Shown: positions 13,848 through 28,507 of the stretch, in pieces | How the letters are laid out: each line of letters begins with the position of its first letter | Position numbering within the stretch: the first letter of the stretch is position 1 | The notes under the pieces: generated by a model | What the model was told of the DNA's origin: nothing | The model's input: only the letters and a program-made list of their open reading frames with translations | Databases searched by the model: none | Program-made: the position numbers and the translations under genes | Source: Candidatus Uhrbacteria bacterium RIFOXYB12_FULL_58_10 | GTDB taxonomy: Bacteria > Patescibacteriota > Patescibacteriia > UBA9934 > GWF2-40-263 | Reading direction: 5' to 3' | Assembly (NCBI GenBank): GCA_943354165.1 | Contig: CALRBH010000008.1 | Location: forward strand, 1 to 37,874 | DNA: 37,874 nucleotides

Positions 13848-13914
13848 AAAATCATCAGTAAAACAGTTCCTCCCAAACCTCCCGAACTTCCCCAACCTCC
13901 CAAACCTTCGAACC
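13438..13914. repeat. Inverted 9-bp-unit repeat (GGTTNGGGA family) flanking the IVP gene
   Basis: Left arm 13438-13485 reads GGTTGGGGA AGTTTGGGA GGTTCGGGA and on. The reverse complement of right arm 13869-13914 reads GGTTTGGGA GGTTGGGGA AGTTCGGGA GGTTTGGGA. Over 29 bp the arms differ at two positions. They are ~380 bp apart with the IVP gene between. The same family forms a compact hairpin before recA. Confidence 0.88.
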
Positions 13915-13942
13915 TCAGCCTACCAACCCTACGGACACAACG

Positions 13943-13970
13943 CAAAACCGCCCCTTATGAGGCGGTTTGC
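13943..13970 (-). terminator. Terminator after rpoC
   Basis: AAACCGCC / GGCGGTTT forms an 8-bp stem with an 8-nt loop; on the minus strand it is followed by TTTTGC. It lies 8-10 nt beyond the rpoC stop. Confidence 0.75.
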
Positions 13971-13977
13971 CGTTTCA

Positions 13978-17994
<4,017 letters not shown>

Positions 17995-18005
17995 ATGGAG
18001 GGGGT

Positions 18006-21287
<3,282 letters not shown>

Positions 21288-21840
21288 CCCAAATAAAATG
21301 GAATGGAGGACTTATGAGTTTTCCGCGGCGGAGAACGACATCAAAGAGGCGTTAGGTGACTCTCTGGTGTCATGTGTCCTGTAGACATATCCGCCAAAAA
21401 CGGAACACTCTGACCGCCGGAATCTATCATGAACTGTTTAAGGCGTCAAACGAGAGGGAGGCAGGGGGATGTAAGGGTTGTAAGGGGCGTAACGGCGGTA
21501 AGGGATTGGTTCGGGGTGGATACAGGGTTTATTGGGCTTGAACAATAAAAAAACGCCAAACTTTTCTATTTGTCGTTTTCAGCCTTTCTTTGTCGTTTGA
21601 CGTTTGTTGTTTATCGCCACGATCTCCTCCCTAAGGCTGCAAAGTGGCGCCACGATTTACGAAGTGTCAAACCAGTGCATCCAGAGCGCGAGGAGAGAGA
21701 TTTATGTCCCCAGTAAAGGGGACAAAACGCCCTTCTGCCCTGATCCGACGGAATCGTACGCCGCTTCGCAGCCTTTGAGAGAACATCGAGATTGATCACC
21801 AGCCAGGCCACGCGCGTACCGCGCGGCCTGGCTGGCAAGA
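21288..21840. other. Gene-free region with repeat words and hairpins
   Basis: No ORF here is convincing. It holds four GTAAGGGNN units at about 21471-21505, TTTGTCGTT-family words at about 21569-21612, and a TGTCCCC / GGGGACA hairpin near 21704-21723. At 21799-21835 there is a GC-rich stem CCAGCCAGGC(CA)CGCGCG / CGCGCGGCCTGGCTGG, immediately after the stop of the minus-strand gene at 21841. That last stem may end the transcript, but it has no T-run. The rpoB promoter should lie in the part nearest 21300; no good match was found. Confidence 0.6.
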
Positions 21841-22362
21841 CTACATCGCCTTCTTCTGGTCGGACGTTGCAACCGGAGCTTCCACTGTAGTGGAGGCCTC
21901 CTGGTCGCGTTCCTCACGCTCGCGCATGAGGGCTTCCACCGGATCTTCCACGAACACGCCGCTCTCCGGATCGGTGGTCACGCTGGTGGCCACGCTGACG
22001 GTGAGAGGCGCTGGATGCGGATCGAATCCAAGATTCGCCTTCAGGACCGCTTGCACAAACGCCGGCTTTCCCTTGAGCACGTCGGCGAAGGTGGCATTCC
22101 ACGCTTCCCGGTGCATCATCCTTGGCAGTTCAGTGTCTTGCACGAGCTTCACCTTCACCTTCCGCCGTGCCACCCGACAGTAGAGGCAGAGACTCTGCCC
22201 TTCCACCGTGGCGAACATGGGCTCGGACTTCACGTCCGTAGGCCATGGAAGACTTCCATTGACCCGACACGAGAGATCCTTTCCAAAGGATCCGCTGGGG
22301 TATCGACCCCGACATTGCACATTCTCACAGGTTTGTAGCCCGGAAGACCCTTCTTGCTCCAT
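21841..22362 (-). CDS. Hypothetical protein with cysteine-pair N-terminal half
   Basis: 173 aa from the ATG at 22360-22362, chosen because AAGGGG lies 6 nt upstream; the track's longer ORF starts 98 codons earlier with no such support. The N-terminal half has Cys pairs in TCENVQCRGRYPSG and QSLCLYCRVARRKVKVKLV, suggesting a small zinc-binding fold. The C-terminal half is acidic and probably flexible (VEDPVEALMREREERDQEAS). Not recognised. Upstream, GTTCCGACAC...GTGTCGGAAC (about 22413-22458) can form a hairpin; downstream is a GC-rich hairpin. Confidence 0.7.
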   Translation of the reverse strand: MEQEGSSGLQTCENVQCRGRYPSGSFGKDLSCRVNGSLPWPTDVKSEPMFATVEGQSLCLYCRVARRKVKVKLVQDTELPRMMHREAWNATFADVLKGKPAFVQAVLKANLGFDPHPAPLTVSVATSVTTDPESGVFVEDPVEALMREREERDQEASTTVEAPVATSDQKKAM

Positions 22363-22747
22363 GTTGTTCCCCTTTTGTATGCGATTGCTCTCCCACTCGG
22401 AAGACCGGAACACTGTTCCGACACACGCTTCTCTCCCCCAGAAACACGTGTCGGAACACTGAAAAGTGGATAATACGCCTGAGGGCATCTCTAGGCAAAC
22501 CCTCCTTCGCTCTGAAGAGCTTCGGAAGGGCAAACGAAAACGACCGATCGCGGCAGACGAGAAAACTGCCCAGTGGCCTCGCGCGAGCGCGTGGCATAGA
22601 CAGCAGGTGGGCGTATACGGTGAGGATACAGCCGGAGCCGCATCCTCATCGAACACCCATCCAACAAAGACGCTTCCCTACGCATAGGGTAGGCAAGAAT
22701 CTTCGCAACCTCTCGTCCTCCGCGATCGGTCGTTATCGCTTTGGGAT

Positions 22748-22829
22748 AGTTAGTAGGTAGTAGAAAGTAGTTAGTAAAGCTACGGACCAGCCGTAAAACC
22801 TACTAACTACTAACTACTTTCTACTAACT
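22748..22829. repeat. Inverted repeat, AGTTAGTAGTA family, copy 3
   Basis: Left arm AGTTAGTAGGTAGTAGAAAGTAGTTAGTA faces a right arm whose reverse complement is AGTTAGTAGAAAGTAGTTAGTAGTTAGTA: 29-nt arms, about 4 mismatches, ~25-nt spacer. The nearest gene on either side is more than 100 bp away, unlike the rpsP copy. Confidence 0.85.
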
Positions 22830-22908
22830 TTCGAACGCACTTTTCAAACAGCAACTGGCTAATCTAACAGAAAAAATGGATTTTGTCAACAGACCTTGTC
22901 ACGCAAAG

Positions 22909-22932
22909 AAAAAAGCCCACGCTAGGCGGGCT
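22909..22932 (-). terminator. Terminator after the 140-aa hypothetical gene
   Basis: On the minus strand AGCCCGCC...GTGGGCTTTTTT forms a short stem with a T6 tail, about 36 nt beyond the stop at 22968. Confidence 0.8.
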
Positions 22933-22967
22933 ATTGAGAGCTTCGAGGCACGAACATGTACGAGTGA

Positions 22968-23390
22968 TCAGATGTCCTGATCGGAGTCGTTGTACATGGA
23001 CGATGCGACCGCGATCTGGCTGAACCGGGCTTTGGGCTTGCTGGAATTTCCCTTTCCGGTCTTGAGATCCTTCCCTTCCTTGCGCCCCTTGGAATGGCTG
23101 CGCACAAAACCACCTACATCGAACTGCGCCTCGTAGACGTGGGACGGGACCTTCGGCGTGGAGCGCGGGAGCTCCACGACCTGCGACTTGGCACGAGCCA
23201 CGCGGGTATCTGCGTTGGTCATCTGCGACCTGAGCACCCCATTCGCATGATAGAGCGACATGCTGCGGAGGATCTTATCCTCCTGAGCCAGCGTGTGGTC
23301 TTGAGGCAAGACCTCGCCATGTGAGACATGCTTTGCATGTCCATTGGTGCCATTCGTCTTCCGTTGGGCCTGACCTGTCGTCTCAAACAT
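22968..23390 (-). CDS. Hypothetical basic, low-complexity protein
   Basis: 140 aa, polar and Ser/Lys/His-rich without membrane segments or a recognisable domain; the middle part, KSQVVELPRSTPKVPSHVYEAQFDVGGFVRSHSKGRKEGKD, looks disordered. I trust it as a gene because it has the best Shine-Dalgarno in the window (GAGGAGG, 7 nt before the ATG), a clear promoter and a terminator. Function unknown; the base-rich sequence could bind nucleic acid, but that is a guess. It is divergent from ftsK with closely packed promoters. Confidence 0.75.
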   Translation of the reverse strand: MFETTGQAQRKTNGTNGHAKHVSHGEVLPQDHTLAQEDKILRSMSLYHANGVLRSQMTNADTRVARAKSQVVELPRSTPKVPSHVYEAQFDVGGFVRSHSKGRKEGKDLKTGKGNSSKPKARFSQIAVASSMYNDSDQDI

Positions 23391-23433
23391 CGAGTAGCCT
23401 CCTCAGTTCCCGCCAAAAGTGACGGGAGCCAGC

Positions 23434-23462
23434 AAGATATCCCCGTGCATGAATATCGTCAA
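23434..23462 (-). promoter_or_regulatory. Promoter of the 140-aa hypothetical gene
   Basis: Minus strand: TTGACG (23457-23462), exactly 17 bp, TATCTT (23434-23439). Initiation is expected near 23427, giving a ~37-nt leader that contains the GAGGAGG site and a small CTCCCGTCACTTTTGGCGGGA hairpin. Confidence 0.75.
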
Positions 23463-23468
23463 GGGTGA

Positions 23469-23474
23469 TAGAAT
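23469..23474 (+). promoter_or_regulatory. Possible -10 box for ftsK (near-leaderless mRNA)
   Basis: TAGAAT lies 9 nt before the ftsK ATG, so initiation would fall within a few bases of the start codon. No -35 match is clear, and no Shine-Dalgarno is present. Confidence 0.35.
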
Positions 23475-23483
23475 ACTGACACT

Positions 23484-25736
23484 ATGGCTCGAAAAAAGAA
23501 GCGTTCCAGATCAGAGGAACCGGAGGAGAGTTTATTTGAACTGAATCCTGAGACAAAACGAGGTATTATCGTGGTGTTTTTATTTGCCGCCTCCGCCATT
23601 CTTTTCCTCTCATTCCTGAAACTGGGTGGATCCCTTGGTGATTGGATCGAACAAGCCCTCACAACCCTTTTCGGTTGGGACCGATTTCTCATCCCAATTT
23701 TCCTGGTCATAATCGGTGCCACGAAAGTCTTCCCGGAGCGTGGATCCCTTTCTGCTTGGAACTACCTGGGATTCCTCTTCTTTTTCCTTTCCTTTAACAC
23801 GCTTCTTAACCTAGTGCTCATTAATCGCCCGGAGCCGTTCACGTCAGATCTAGGGATGGCAGGTGGACTTATTGGACAACTCCTAGGCCTTTCGCTTCCC
23901 GCCATCATTGGTTACATAGGTTCATTGATCGCATCGGCGGCCCTCCTTTTAGTATCCATTCTCCTGATTTTCAATACGTCCCTCCGACGCATTCTGGGAG
24001 TTCATGAGCACATCACGGGATGGATCGGGGAAAAGGTCCACGCTCAGGGCGAATCCGAACAAGAAGAATCGGAAGAAGAGGACGAAGACTTGGAAACTGT
24101 AGAGATGATCGAGGAGGCGGATGAGGATGAAGAAGAAGAGGTTGAGGAAAAACCCAAATACAAAGCGAAGGCCGTCGCGATGCCCGTGGAAACGGAGAAG
24201 GCACTCACCACCAAAGTGCGTCGCACGGTTATCATTCCTCTCGACCTTTTGGAGAACCGGCCGAACAAGGCTCAATCTGGGGACATCGAGCGCAATCAGG
24301 AAATCATTACCAAGACGTTCGAGCAGTTTGGGATCGATATCGAGATGGGCGACACCGCGACCGGCCCGACCGTCACCCAATACACCATGCGCCCAGCACA
24401 GGGTGTGAAGCTCGCACGCATCATCGGCCTCTCGAACGATCTTTCGCTCGCGCTCGCCGCCCACCCGATCCGCATCGAGGCCCCGATCCCAGGCAAGTCC
24501 TTGGTGGGTATCGAAGTGCCTAACCAAGTGGTCTCCACTGTATCCCTGCGCGAACTTATAGAATCAAAGTCCTTCACGACCCGCCCAGGCAACATGGCTC
24601 TTCCGGTTGGAAAGGACGTCACGGGAAATACCTTCACCATCCAGCTCGATAAGATGCCACACATGCTGGTGGCCGGTTCCACAGGTTCCGGTAAATCCGT
24701 CGCCCTCAATACCTTCATTGTCTCCCTTCTTTATGAGAACGGTCCGGATGATCTCAAGCTCATCCTTGTAGACCCTAAGCGCGTGGAAATGGGCGTCTAT
24801 GAAGGCATCCCTCACTTGCTCATCCCGCCTATTACCAAGGTCGATGACACCGTGAACGCCCTCAAGTGGACCGTGCGAGAAATGGAACGCCGTCTGGATG
24901 TGCTCGCCAAGTTCGGTGCGCGTGATATCAATTCCTATAACGAGCGTGCGGAAGAAAAGATGCCGAAGATCGTGGTCATCATCGATGAGCTGGCGGATCT
25001 CATGCAGACCTCCGGCCGCGAGGTGGAAGCGCTTATCGTACGCGTGGCCCAGATGGCCCGTGCCGTGGGAATCCACTTGATCCTCGCCACTCAGCGCCCG
25101 TCCGTGGACGTCATTACCGGCCTCATCAAGGCGAACGTCCCAGCCCGCATGGCCTTTGCCGTAGCTTCCCAAATGGACTCCCGCACCATCCTCGACATGA
25201 GCGGTGCCGAGAAACTCATGGGCCGCGGCGACATGCTGTTTACGAACGCCGAGATTTCAAAACCGAAGCGCTTACAGGGTGCCTACATCTCGGAAGAAGA
25301 GTGCCGACGCGTGGTGGAGTTCCTCAAGAAGGAAGGAAAGCCTGACTACAACTACACCATCACCCAGCACCAGAAGAGCGGAACGGTGTTTGATAGCAAT
25401 GGAGACGATGACGGCGATGCCCTGCTCGACGACGCTGCCCAGGTGGTGATCCAGGCCGGAAAGGCATCCACCTCCCTCCTGCAGCGCCGCCTGAAGGTAG
25501 GCTATGGTCGCGCCGCCCGCATTATGGACCTTATGGAGGAGCGAGGTATCATAGGCCCAGGAGAGGGCGCAAAGCCTCGGGAAATCCTCGTAGACACCTG
25601 GCCGCAGGATAATGGGGAAGGCCTAGGTGAAACGATTCCCACGGCTGACGATGATATAAGAGAGGCGGATGTGGAGAATGTGGTAGATGTTGAAGATGCA
25701 GAAAGTGGAGAGGAAAAAGACAGTAAGGAGAGATAA
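23484..25736 (+). CDS. ftsK: DNA translocase FtsK/SpoIIIE
   Basis: 750 aa. The N-terminus has about four membrane helices (residues ~25-180), then a strongly acidic linker (EQEESEEEDEDLE...EDEEEEVEEKPK), then the motor. The motor shows Walker A VAGSTGSGKSVALN, LILVDPKRVEMGVYEGIPHLL, Walker B KIVVIIDELADLM and LATQRPSVDVITGLIKANVPARMAFAV. The C-terminal gamma winged helix (ASTSLLQRRLKVGYGRAARIMDLMEERGIIGP) would read the KOPS-type orienting sequence. It pumps DNA at the septum and clears chromosome termini. The ATG directly follows a possible -10 box. Shorter than E. coli FtsK because the linker is short. Confidence 0.97.
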   Translation: MARKKKRSRSEEPEESLFELNPETKRGIIVVFLFAASAILFLSFLKLGGSLGDWIEQALTTLFGWDRFLIPIFLVIIGATKVFPERGSLSAWNYLGFLFFFLSFNTLLNLVLINRPEPFTSDLGMAGGLIGQLLGLSLPAIIGYIGSLIASAALLLVSILLIFNTSLRRILGVHEHITGWIGEKVHAQGESEQEESEEEDEDLETVEMIEEADEDEEEEVEEKPKYKAKAVAMPVETEKALTTKVRRTVIIPLDLLENRPNKAQSGDIERNQEIITKTFEQFGIDIEMGDTATGPTVTQYTMRPAQGVKLARIIGLSNDLSLALAAHPIRIEAPIPGKSLVGIEVPNQVVSTVSLRELIESKSFTTRPGNMALPVGKDVTGNTFTIQLDKMPHMLVAGSTGSGKSVALNTFIVSLLYENGPDDLKLILVDPKRVEMGVYEGIPHLLIPPITKVDDTVNALKWTVREMERRLDVLAKFGARDINSYNERAEEKMPKIVVIIDELADLMQTSGREVEALIVRVAQMARAVGIHLILATQRPSVDVITGLIKANVPARMAFAVASQMDSRTILDMSGAEKLMGRGDMLFTNAEISKPKRLQGAYISEEECRRVVEFLKKEGKPDYNYTITQHQKSGTVFDSNGDDDGDALLDDAAQVVIQAGKASTSLLQRRLKVGYGRAARIMDLMEERGIIGPGEGAKPREILVDTWPQDNGEGLGETIPTADDDIREADVENVVDVEDAESGEEKDSKER

Positions 25737-25740
25737 TAAA

Positions 25741-25844
25741 GGTTTGGGTGGGCAAGAGTGGGCGGAGTGGGCAAGAGTGTTGGAAATTTTTATAAAAAGA
25801 ATTCCTTCACCCTTGCAAACCCTTGCCCACCCCGCAAACCCTCT
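25741..25844. repeat. Inverted repeat, GGGCAAGAGT/GGTTTGGGTGGGC family
   Basis: Left arm 25741-25780 (GGTTTGGGTGGGCAAGAGTGGGCGGAG...) faces right arm 25808-25844 (CACCCTTGCAAACCCTTGCCCACCCCGCAAACC). The arms are imperfect reverse complements built from ~9-10-bp words, with an AT-rich loop (TTGGAAATTTTTATAAAAAG). The hairpin occupies the ftsK-rodZ gap and ends ~13 nt before the rodZ-like ATG. Confidence 0.75.
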
Positions 25845-25857
25845 CGATTCCACGACC

Positions 25858-26544
25858 ATGTCGTTCGTCATCCGCAAACTAGAGGACGGGGAAACGTTGG
25901 GAAAACGGCTCAAAGCAATGAGAGCCGGTTCCGGATTAACGCTGTCTGAAATGAGCGGGAAGACCAAGGTACGCAAGCATCACCTCGCGGCGTTTGAGGC
26001 CGATGCCTTCGACAAGCTCCCAGCGCCCATGTACGCCCGGCAGTACCTCAAGAGCTACGTGCGCGCCCTCGGCGGCGATCCGGACTACTTCCTCCGCCGC
26101 TTCGACGATGAACGCGGCACCTGCGATTATCTTGAAGGGGCCCGGTTGCCCGTGGAACGTCCGCGCAGTTCCCTGTTCTTCGTCTCAAGTCGATTCCTGA
26201 GCGCGTCCGTGTTCGCTCTCGCCATGCTCGCGGTGGTTGGGTACCTCGGACTGGAGGTAAGAGCGGTCACAGCCCCGCCGGAGCTCGTCATCATGGACCC
26301 GGCGGACGGATTTTCCACGGATAGTGCCATCGTGAAGGTCCACGGCCACACGCATCCGGAAGCGCGCGTGTATGTGAACGGAGTCACCGTCATCACGGAC
26401 GCGGCAGGCGACTTCTCCACGGAGGTTCAACTGGAACGCGGCCTCAACCTGCTGGAAATCCAAGGAACCAAACGTTACTCACGTACAAAAACCGTATACA
26501 GACGCATAGTTCTGACCGAAAACAAACAAACCGCCGCCCGATAA
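25858..26544 (+). CDS. RodZ-like protein: HTH, membrane helix, outer Ig-like domain
   Basis: 228 aa from the ATG at 25858. The N-terminal helix-turn-helix (LGKRLKAMRAGSGLTLSEMSGKTKVRKHHLAAFEADAFDKLPAPMYARQYLKSYVRALGGD) is of the RodZ/HTH_25 type. One membrane helix follows (FLSASVFALAMLAVVGYLGL, ~108-128). Outside lies a ~90-residue domain, PPELVIMDPADGFSTDSAIVKVHGHTHPEARVYVNG..., that looks like a glucodextranase-B/Ig-type sandwich. RodZ ties the cytoskeleton to cell-shape machinery; no mreB is in the window. The track's upstream start reads through the repeat and is rejected. No Shine-Dalgarno. Confidence 0.82.
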   Translation: MSFVIRKLEDGETLGKRLKAMRAGSGLTLSEMSGKTKVRKHHLAAFEADAFDKLPAPMYARQYLKSYVRALGGDPDYFLRRFDDERGTCDYLEGARLPVERPRSSLFFVSSRFLSASVFALAMLAVVGYLGLEVRAVTAPPELVIMDPADGFSTDSAIVKVHGHTHPEARVYVNGVTVITDAAGDFSTEVQLERGLNLLEIQGTKRYSRTKTVYRRIVLTENKQTAAR

Positions 26545-26561
26545 TCCGGGCGGTGTTTTTT
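26530..26561 (+). terminator. Intrinsic terminator after rodZ-like gene
   Basis: ACCGCCGCCCG / CGGGCGGT stem with an ATAATC loop is followed by GTTTTTT. It starts within the last codons of the rodZ-like gene. Confidence 0.87.
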
Positions 26562-26625
26562 CATCCACAGCCCGCCTTGCCCGCCCCGTGGCGTCTGTTA
26601 GGATTCACAGACGTTAACGATTCTA

Positions 26626-26727
26626 GGTTGGGGATGTTGGGGAAGTCCGGGAGGTTTGGGAGGTTAATTACCTCTCGATCCTATTGTCCTCCCCAACATC
26701 CCAAACCTACCGGACCTCCCAAACCTT
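26626..26727. repeat. Inverted 9-bp-unit repeat (GGTTNGGGA family) before recA
   Basis: Left arm 26626-26665: GGTTGGGGA TGTTGGGGA AGTCCGGGA GGTTTGGGA GGTT. Right arm 26688-26727 reads as its approximate reverse complement (about 29 of 38 pairs, plus G-U). The loop is ~22 nt (AATTACCTCTCGATCC...). The right arm ends 7 nt before the recA ATG. Confidence 0.88.
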
Positions 26728-26734
26728 TCTCGAT

Positions 26735-27808
26735 ATGGCCAAAAACATTACGGAAGACGTCGTCGCGAACCTCCGCTCCAAGGCGGCACTTGAGGCCGTC
26801 TCGCAAATCAAACAGAAGTTCGGTGAGGGCTCCATCATGCGTCTTGGCGAGGCTAAAACCATGGAAGTTGAGTCGGTCACCACCGGCTGCCTTTCGCTCG
26901 ACCTCGCGCTTGGCGTCGGCGGCGTACCACGTGGACGTATTATCGAAATCTACGGTCCGGAATCTTCTGGAAAGACCACCCTCGCCCAGCACATCGTCGC
27001 TGAGGTGCAGAAACTCGGCGGTCTTGCCGCGTATGTGGACGCAGAACATGCACTTGATCCGGAGTACGCGGAAAAGATCGGCGTAAACATCAACGAGCTA
27101 TTCATTTCCCAGCCAGACAACGGCGAGCAGGCGCTCGATATCGTCGAAACGCTCGTTCGTTCGAATGCGGTGGACGTGATCGTCATCGACTCCGTCGCGG
27201 CCCTCACCCCAAAAGCAGAAATCGAAGGCGACATGGGCGACAGCCACATGGGACTCCAGGCTCGCCTCATGAGCCAGGCCCTGCGCAAGCTCGCGGCCAT
27301 CATCAACAAGTCAAAGACCACGGTTATCTTCATCAACCAGATCCGCATGAAGATCGGCGTCATGTTCGGCAACCCAGAAACGACGACTGGTGGGAACGCC
27401 CTCAAGTTCTACGCCTCGGTCCGCATCGAAATCCGCCGCTCCGCGCAGATCAAGCAGGGTGACAAGATCATCGGGAACCGGACCAAGGTAAAGATCGTAA
27501 AGAACAAGGTCGCTCCCCCGTTCCGGGTGTGCGAGTTCGACATCATGTACAACGAAGGTATCTCCATCGCCGGCGATCTACTCGATGTAGGCGTTCCCGC
27601 CGGCGCTATTGGCAAGAGTGGGAACAGTTACACGTTCGGTGAGGAGAAGCTCGGGCTTGGACGCGAGGCGGCGAAGCAGCATTTGCGTGAGAATCCGAAG
27701 CTTATGAAGGCGGTGCGCAAAGAAATCGAAAAGCGCATAAAGGACGGCGTCCTCGAGGACACGAGTGAGCCGACTTCTGACGAAGTTCCACCGCCATCAG
27801 TGGAATAA
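26735..27808 (+). CDS. recA: Recombinase RecA
   Basis: 357 aa from the ATG at 26735. Walker [13 protein letters not shown], Walker [37 protein letters not shown], loop L2 region [36 protein letters not shown], and the acidic tail [16 protein letters not shown] are all present. RecA forms the strand-exchange filament and triggers LexA cleavage where LexA exists; no LexA-type box was seen upstream. The leader is instead a long repeat hairpin, and there is no Shine-Dalgarno. The track's start 17 codons upstream translates the repeat arm and is rejected. Confidence 0.98.
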   Translation: MAKNITEDVVANLRSKAALEAVSQIKQKFGEGSIMRLGEAKTMEVESVTTGCLSLDLALGVGGVPRGRIIEIYGPESSGKTTLAQHIVAEVQKLGGLAAYVDAEHALDPEYAEKIGVNINELFISQPDNGEQALDIVETLVRSNAVDVIVIDSVAALTPKAEIEGDMGDSHMGLQARLMSQALRKLAAIINKSKTTVIFINQIRMKIGVMFGNPETTTGGNALKFYASVRIEIRRSAQIKQGDKIIGNRTKVKIVKNKVAPPFRVCEFDIMYNEGISIAGDLLDVGVPAGAIGKSGNSYTFGEEKLGLGREAAKQHLRENPKLMKAVRKEIEKRIKDGVLEDTSEPTSDEVPPPSVE

Positions 27809-27814
27809 ACGAAT

Positions 27815-27849
27815 CAAAAGAGCCGACCCATACGGGCCGGCTCTTTTGT
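27815..27849. terminator. Bidirectional terminator between recA and efp
   Basis: CAAAAGAGCCG(A)CCC / GGGCCGGCTCTTTTG forms a ~14-bp stem with A/T runs on both sides, between convergent recA and efp. Confidence 0.9.
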
Positions 27850-27858
27850 TCATCGAAA

Positions 27859-28422
27859 TTACTTCCCCACGCGCTCCGAGTACGAGCCATCTTCCGTGTC
27901 CACGACAATTTCGTCCCCTTCGCCGATGAAGATTGGCACCTTCACCATGAGGCCGTTGTCCATGATCGCTTCCTTGGTCACGTTTCCGGAAGCCGTATCA
28001 CCCTTCACTGCAGGCTCGGTGCTTGCGATCTTGAAGGTGATCTTCTTCGGGAGCTGGATGGTGAGCGGGACATCGTCGTGCGTGACGATGGTCACCTCGA
28101 TCCCCTCCTTGAGGTACTGGATGTCCGATCCGATGTCAGGCTTCGCGATCTGGACCTGTTCGTAGTTGCTGTTATCCATGAACGTGTAGAGGTGGCCGTC
28201 GTTGTAGAGGTACTGCATCTTCTTGTACTGAACCTCCTCGAACGTAAGGCTCTCGGCGGACTTGAAGTTGTTGTCGACGACCTTGCCGGACTTGAGGTTC
28301 TTCAAGCGCGTGCGCACGAACGAGCTTCCCTTGCCTGGGGAGACGCGCTGAACTTCGATGACGATACATAGATCGCCGTCGTAGCGGATGACTGTACCTT
28401 TGCGCATTTCATTGGGAGACAT
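27859..28422 (-). CDS. efp: Translation elongation factor P
   Basis: 187 aa with the three-domain EF-P layout. The N-terminal KOW-like domain has the tip loop VSPGKGSSFVRTRLKN, in which Lys31 is the position lysylated by EpmA in gamma-proteobacteria (Lys34 there). The C-terminal part includes GNVTKEAIMDNGLMVKVPIFIGEGDEIVVDTEDGSYSERV, close to the family signature. EF-P rescues ribosomes stalled at polyproline. An epmA-like gene lies directly upstream on the same strand. The leader is a GTAAGGGNN repeat whose C-rich side ends ~14 nt before the ATG; no Shine-Dalgarno. Confidence 0.97.
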   Translation of the reverse strand: MSPNEMRKGTVIRYDGDLCIVIEVQRVSPGKGSSFVRTRLKNLKSGKVVDNNFKSAESLTFEEVQYKKMQYLYNDGHLYTFMDNSNYEQVQIAKPDIGSDIQYLKEGIEVTIVTHDDVPLTIQLPKKITFKIASTEPAVKGDTASGNVTKEAIMDNGLMVKVPIFIGEGDEIVVDTEDGSYSERVGK

Positions 28423-28436
28423 ATGTCGTGGGATCG

Positions 28437-28505
28437 TGGGGCTGTAAGGGGAGTAAGGGTTGTAATGGTGGTAAGGGGAAAACGGAGCAGTCCCTTACCG
28501 CCCAA
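28437..28505. repeat. GTAAGGGNN repeat array between epmA-like gene and efp
   Basis: Units GTAAGGGGA GTAAGGGTT GTAATGGTG GTAAGGGGA (28447-28482) are followed, after ~12 nt, by the facing piece CCCTTACCGCCC (28492-28503). A partial hairpin is possible. Related words occur at 3268-3299, 7390-7430 and 21471-21505. Confidence 0.8.
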
Positions 28506-28507
28506 AA

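Larger units (their letters stand above)
22363..22967. other. Intergenic region with palindromes between two unknown genes
   Basis: No convincing gene is seen. It contains the GTTCCGACAC / GTGTCGGAAC palindrome (about 22413-22458), a CCTTCGCTCTGAAGAGCTTCGGAAGG palindrome (about 22504-22529), the third AGTTAGTAGTA inverted repeat and a terminator for the 22968 gene. Confidence 0.6.

Noticed and set aside
22363-22656. 98-residue upstream extension of the hypothetical 173-aa protein
   Set aside because: The downstream ATG has AAGGGG at 6 nt; the extension crosses hairpins and is composed of atypical residues.
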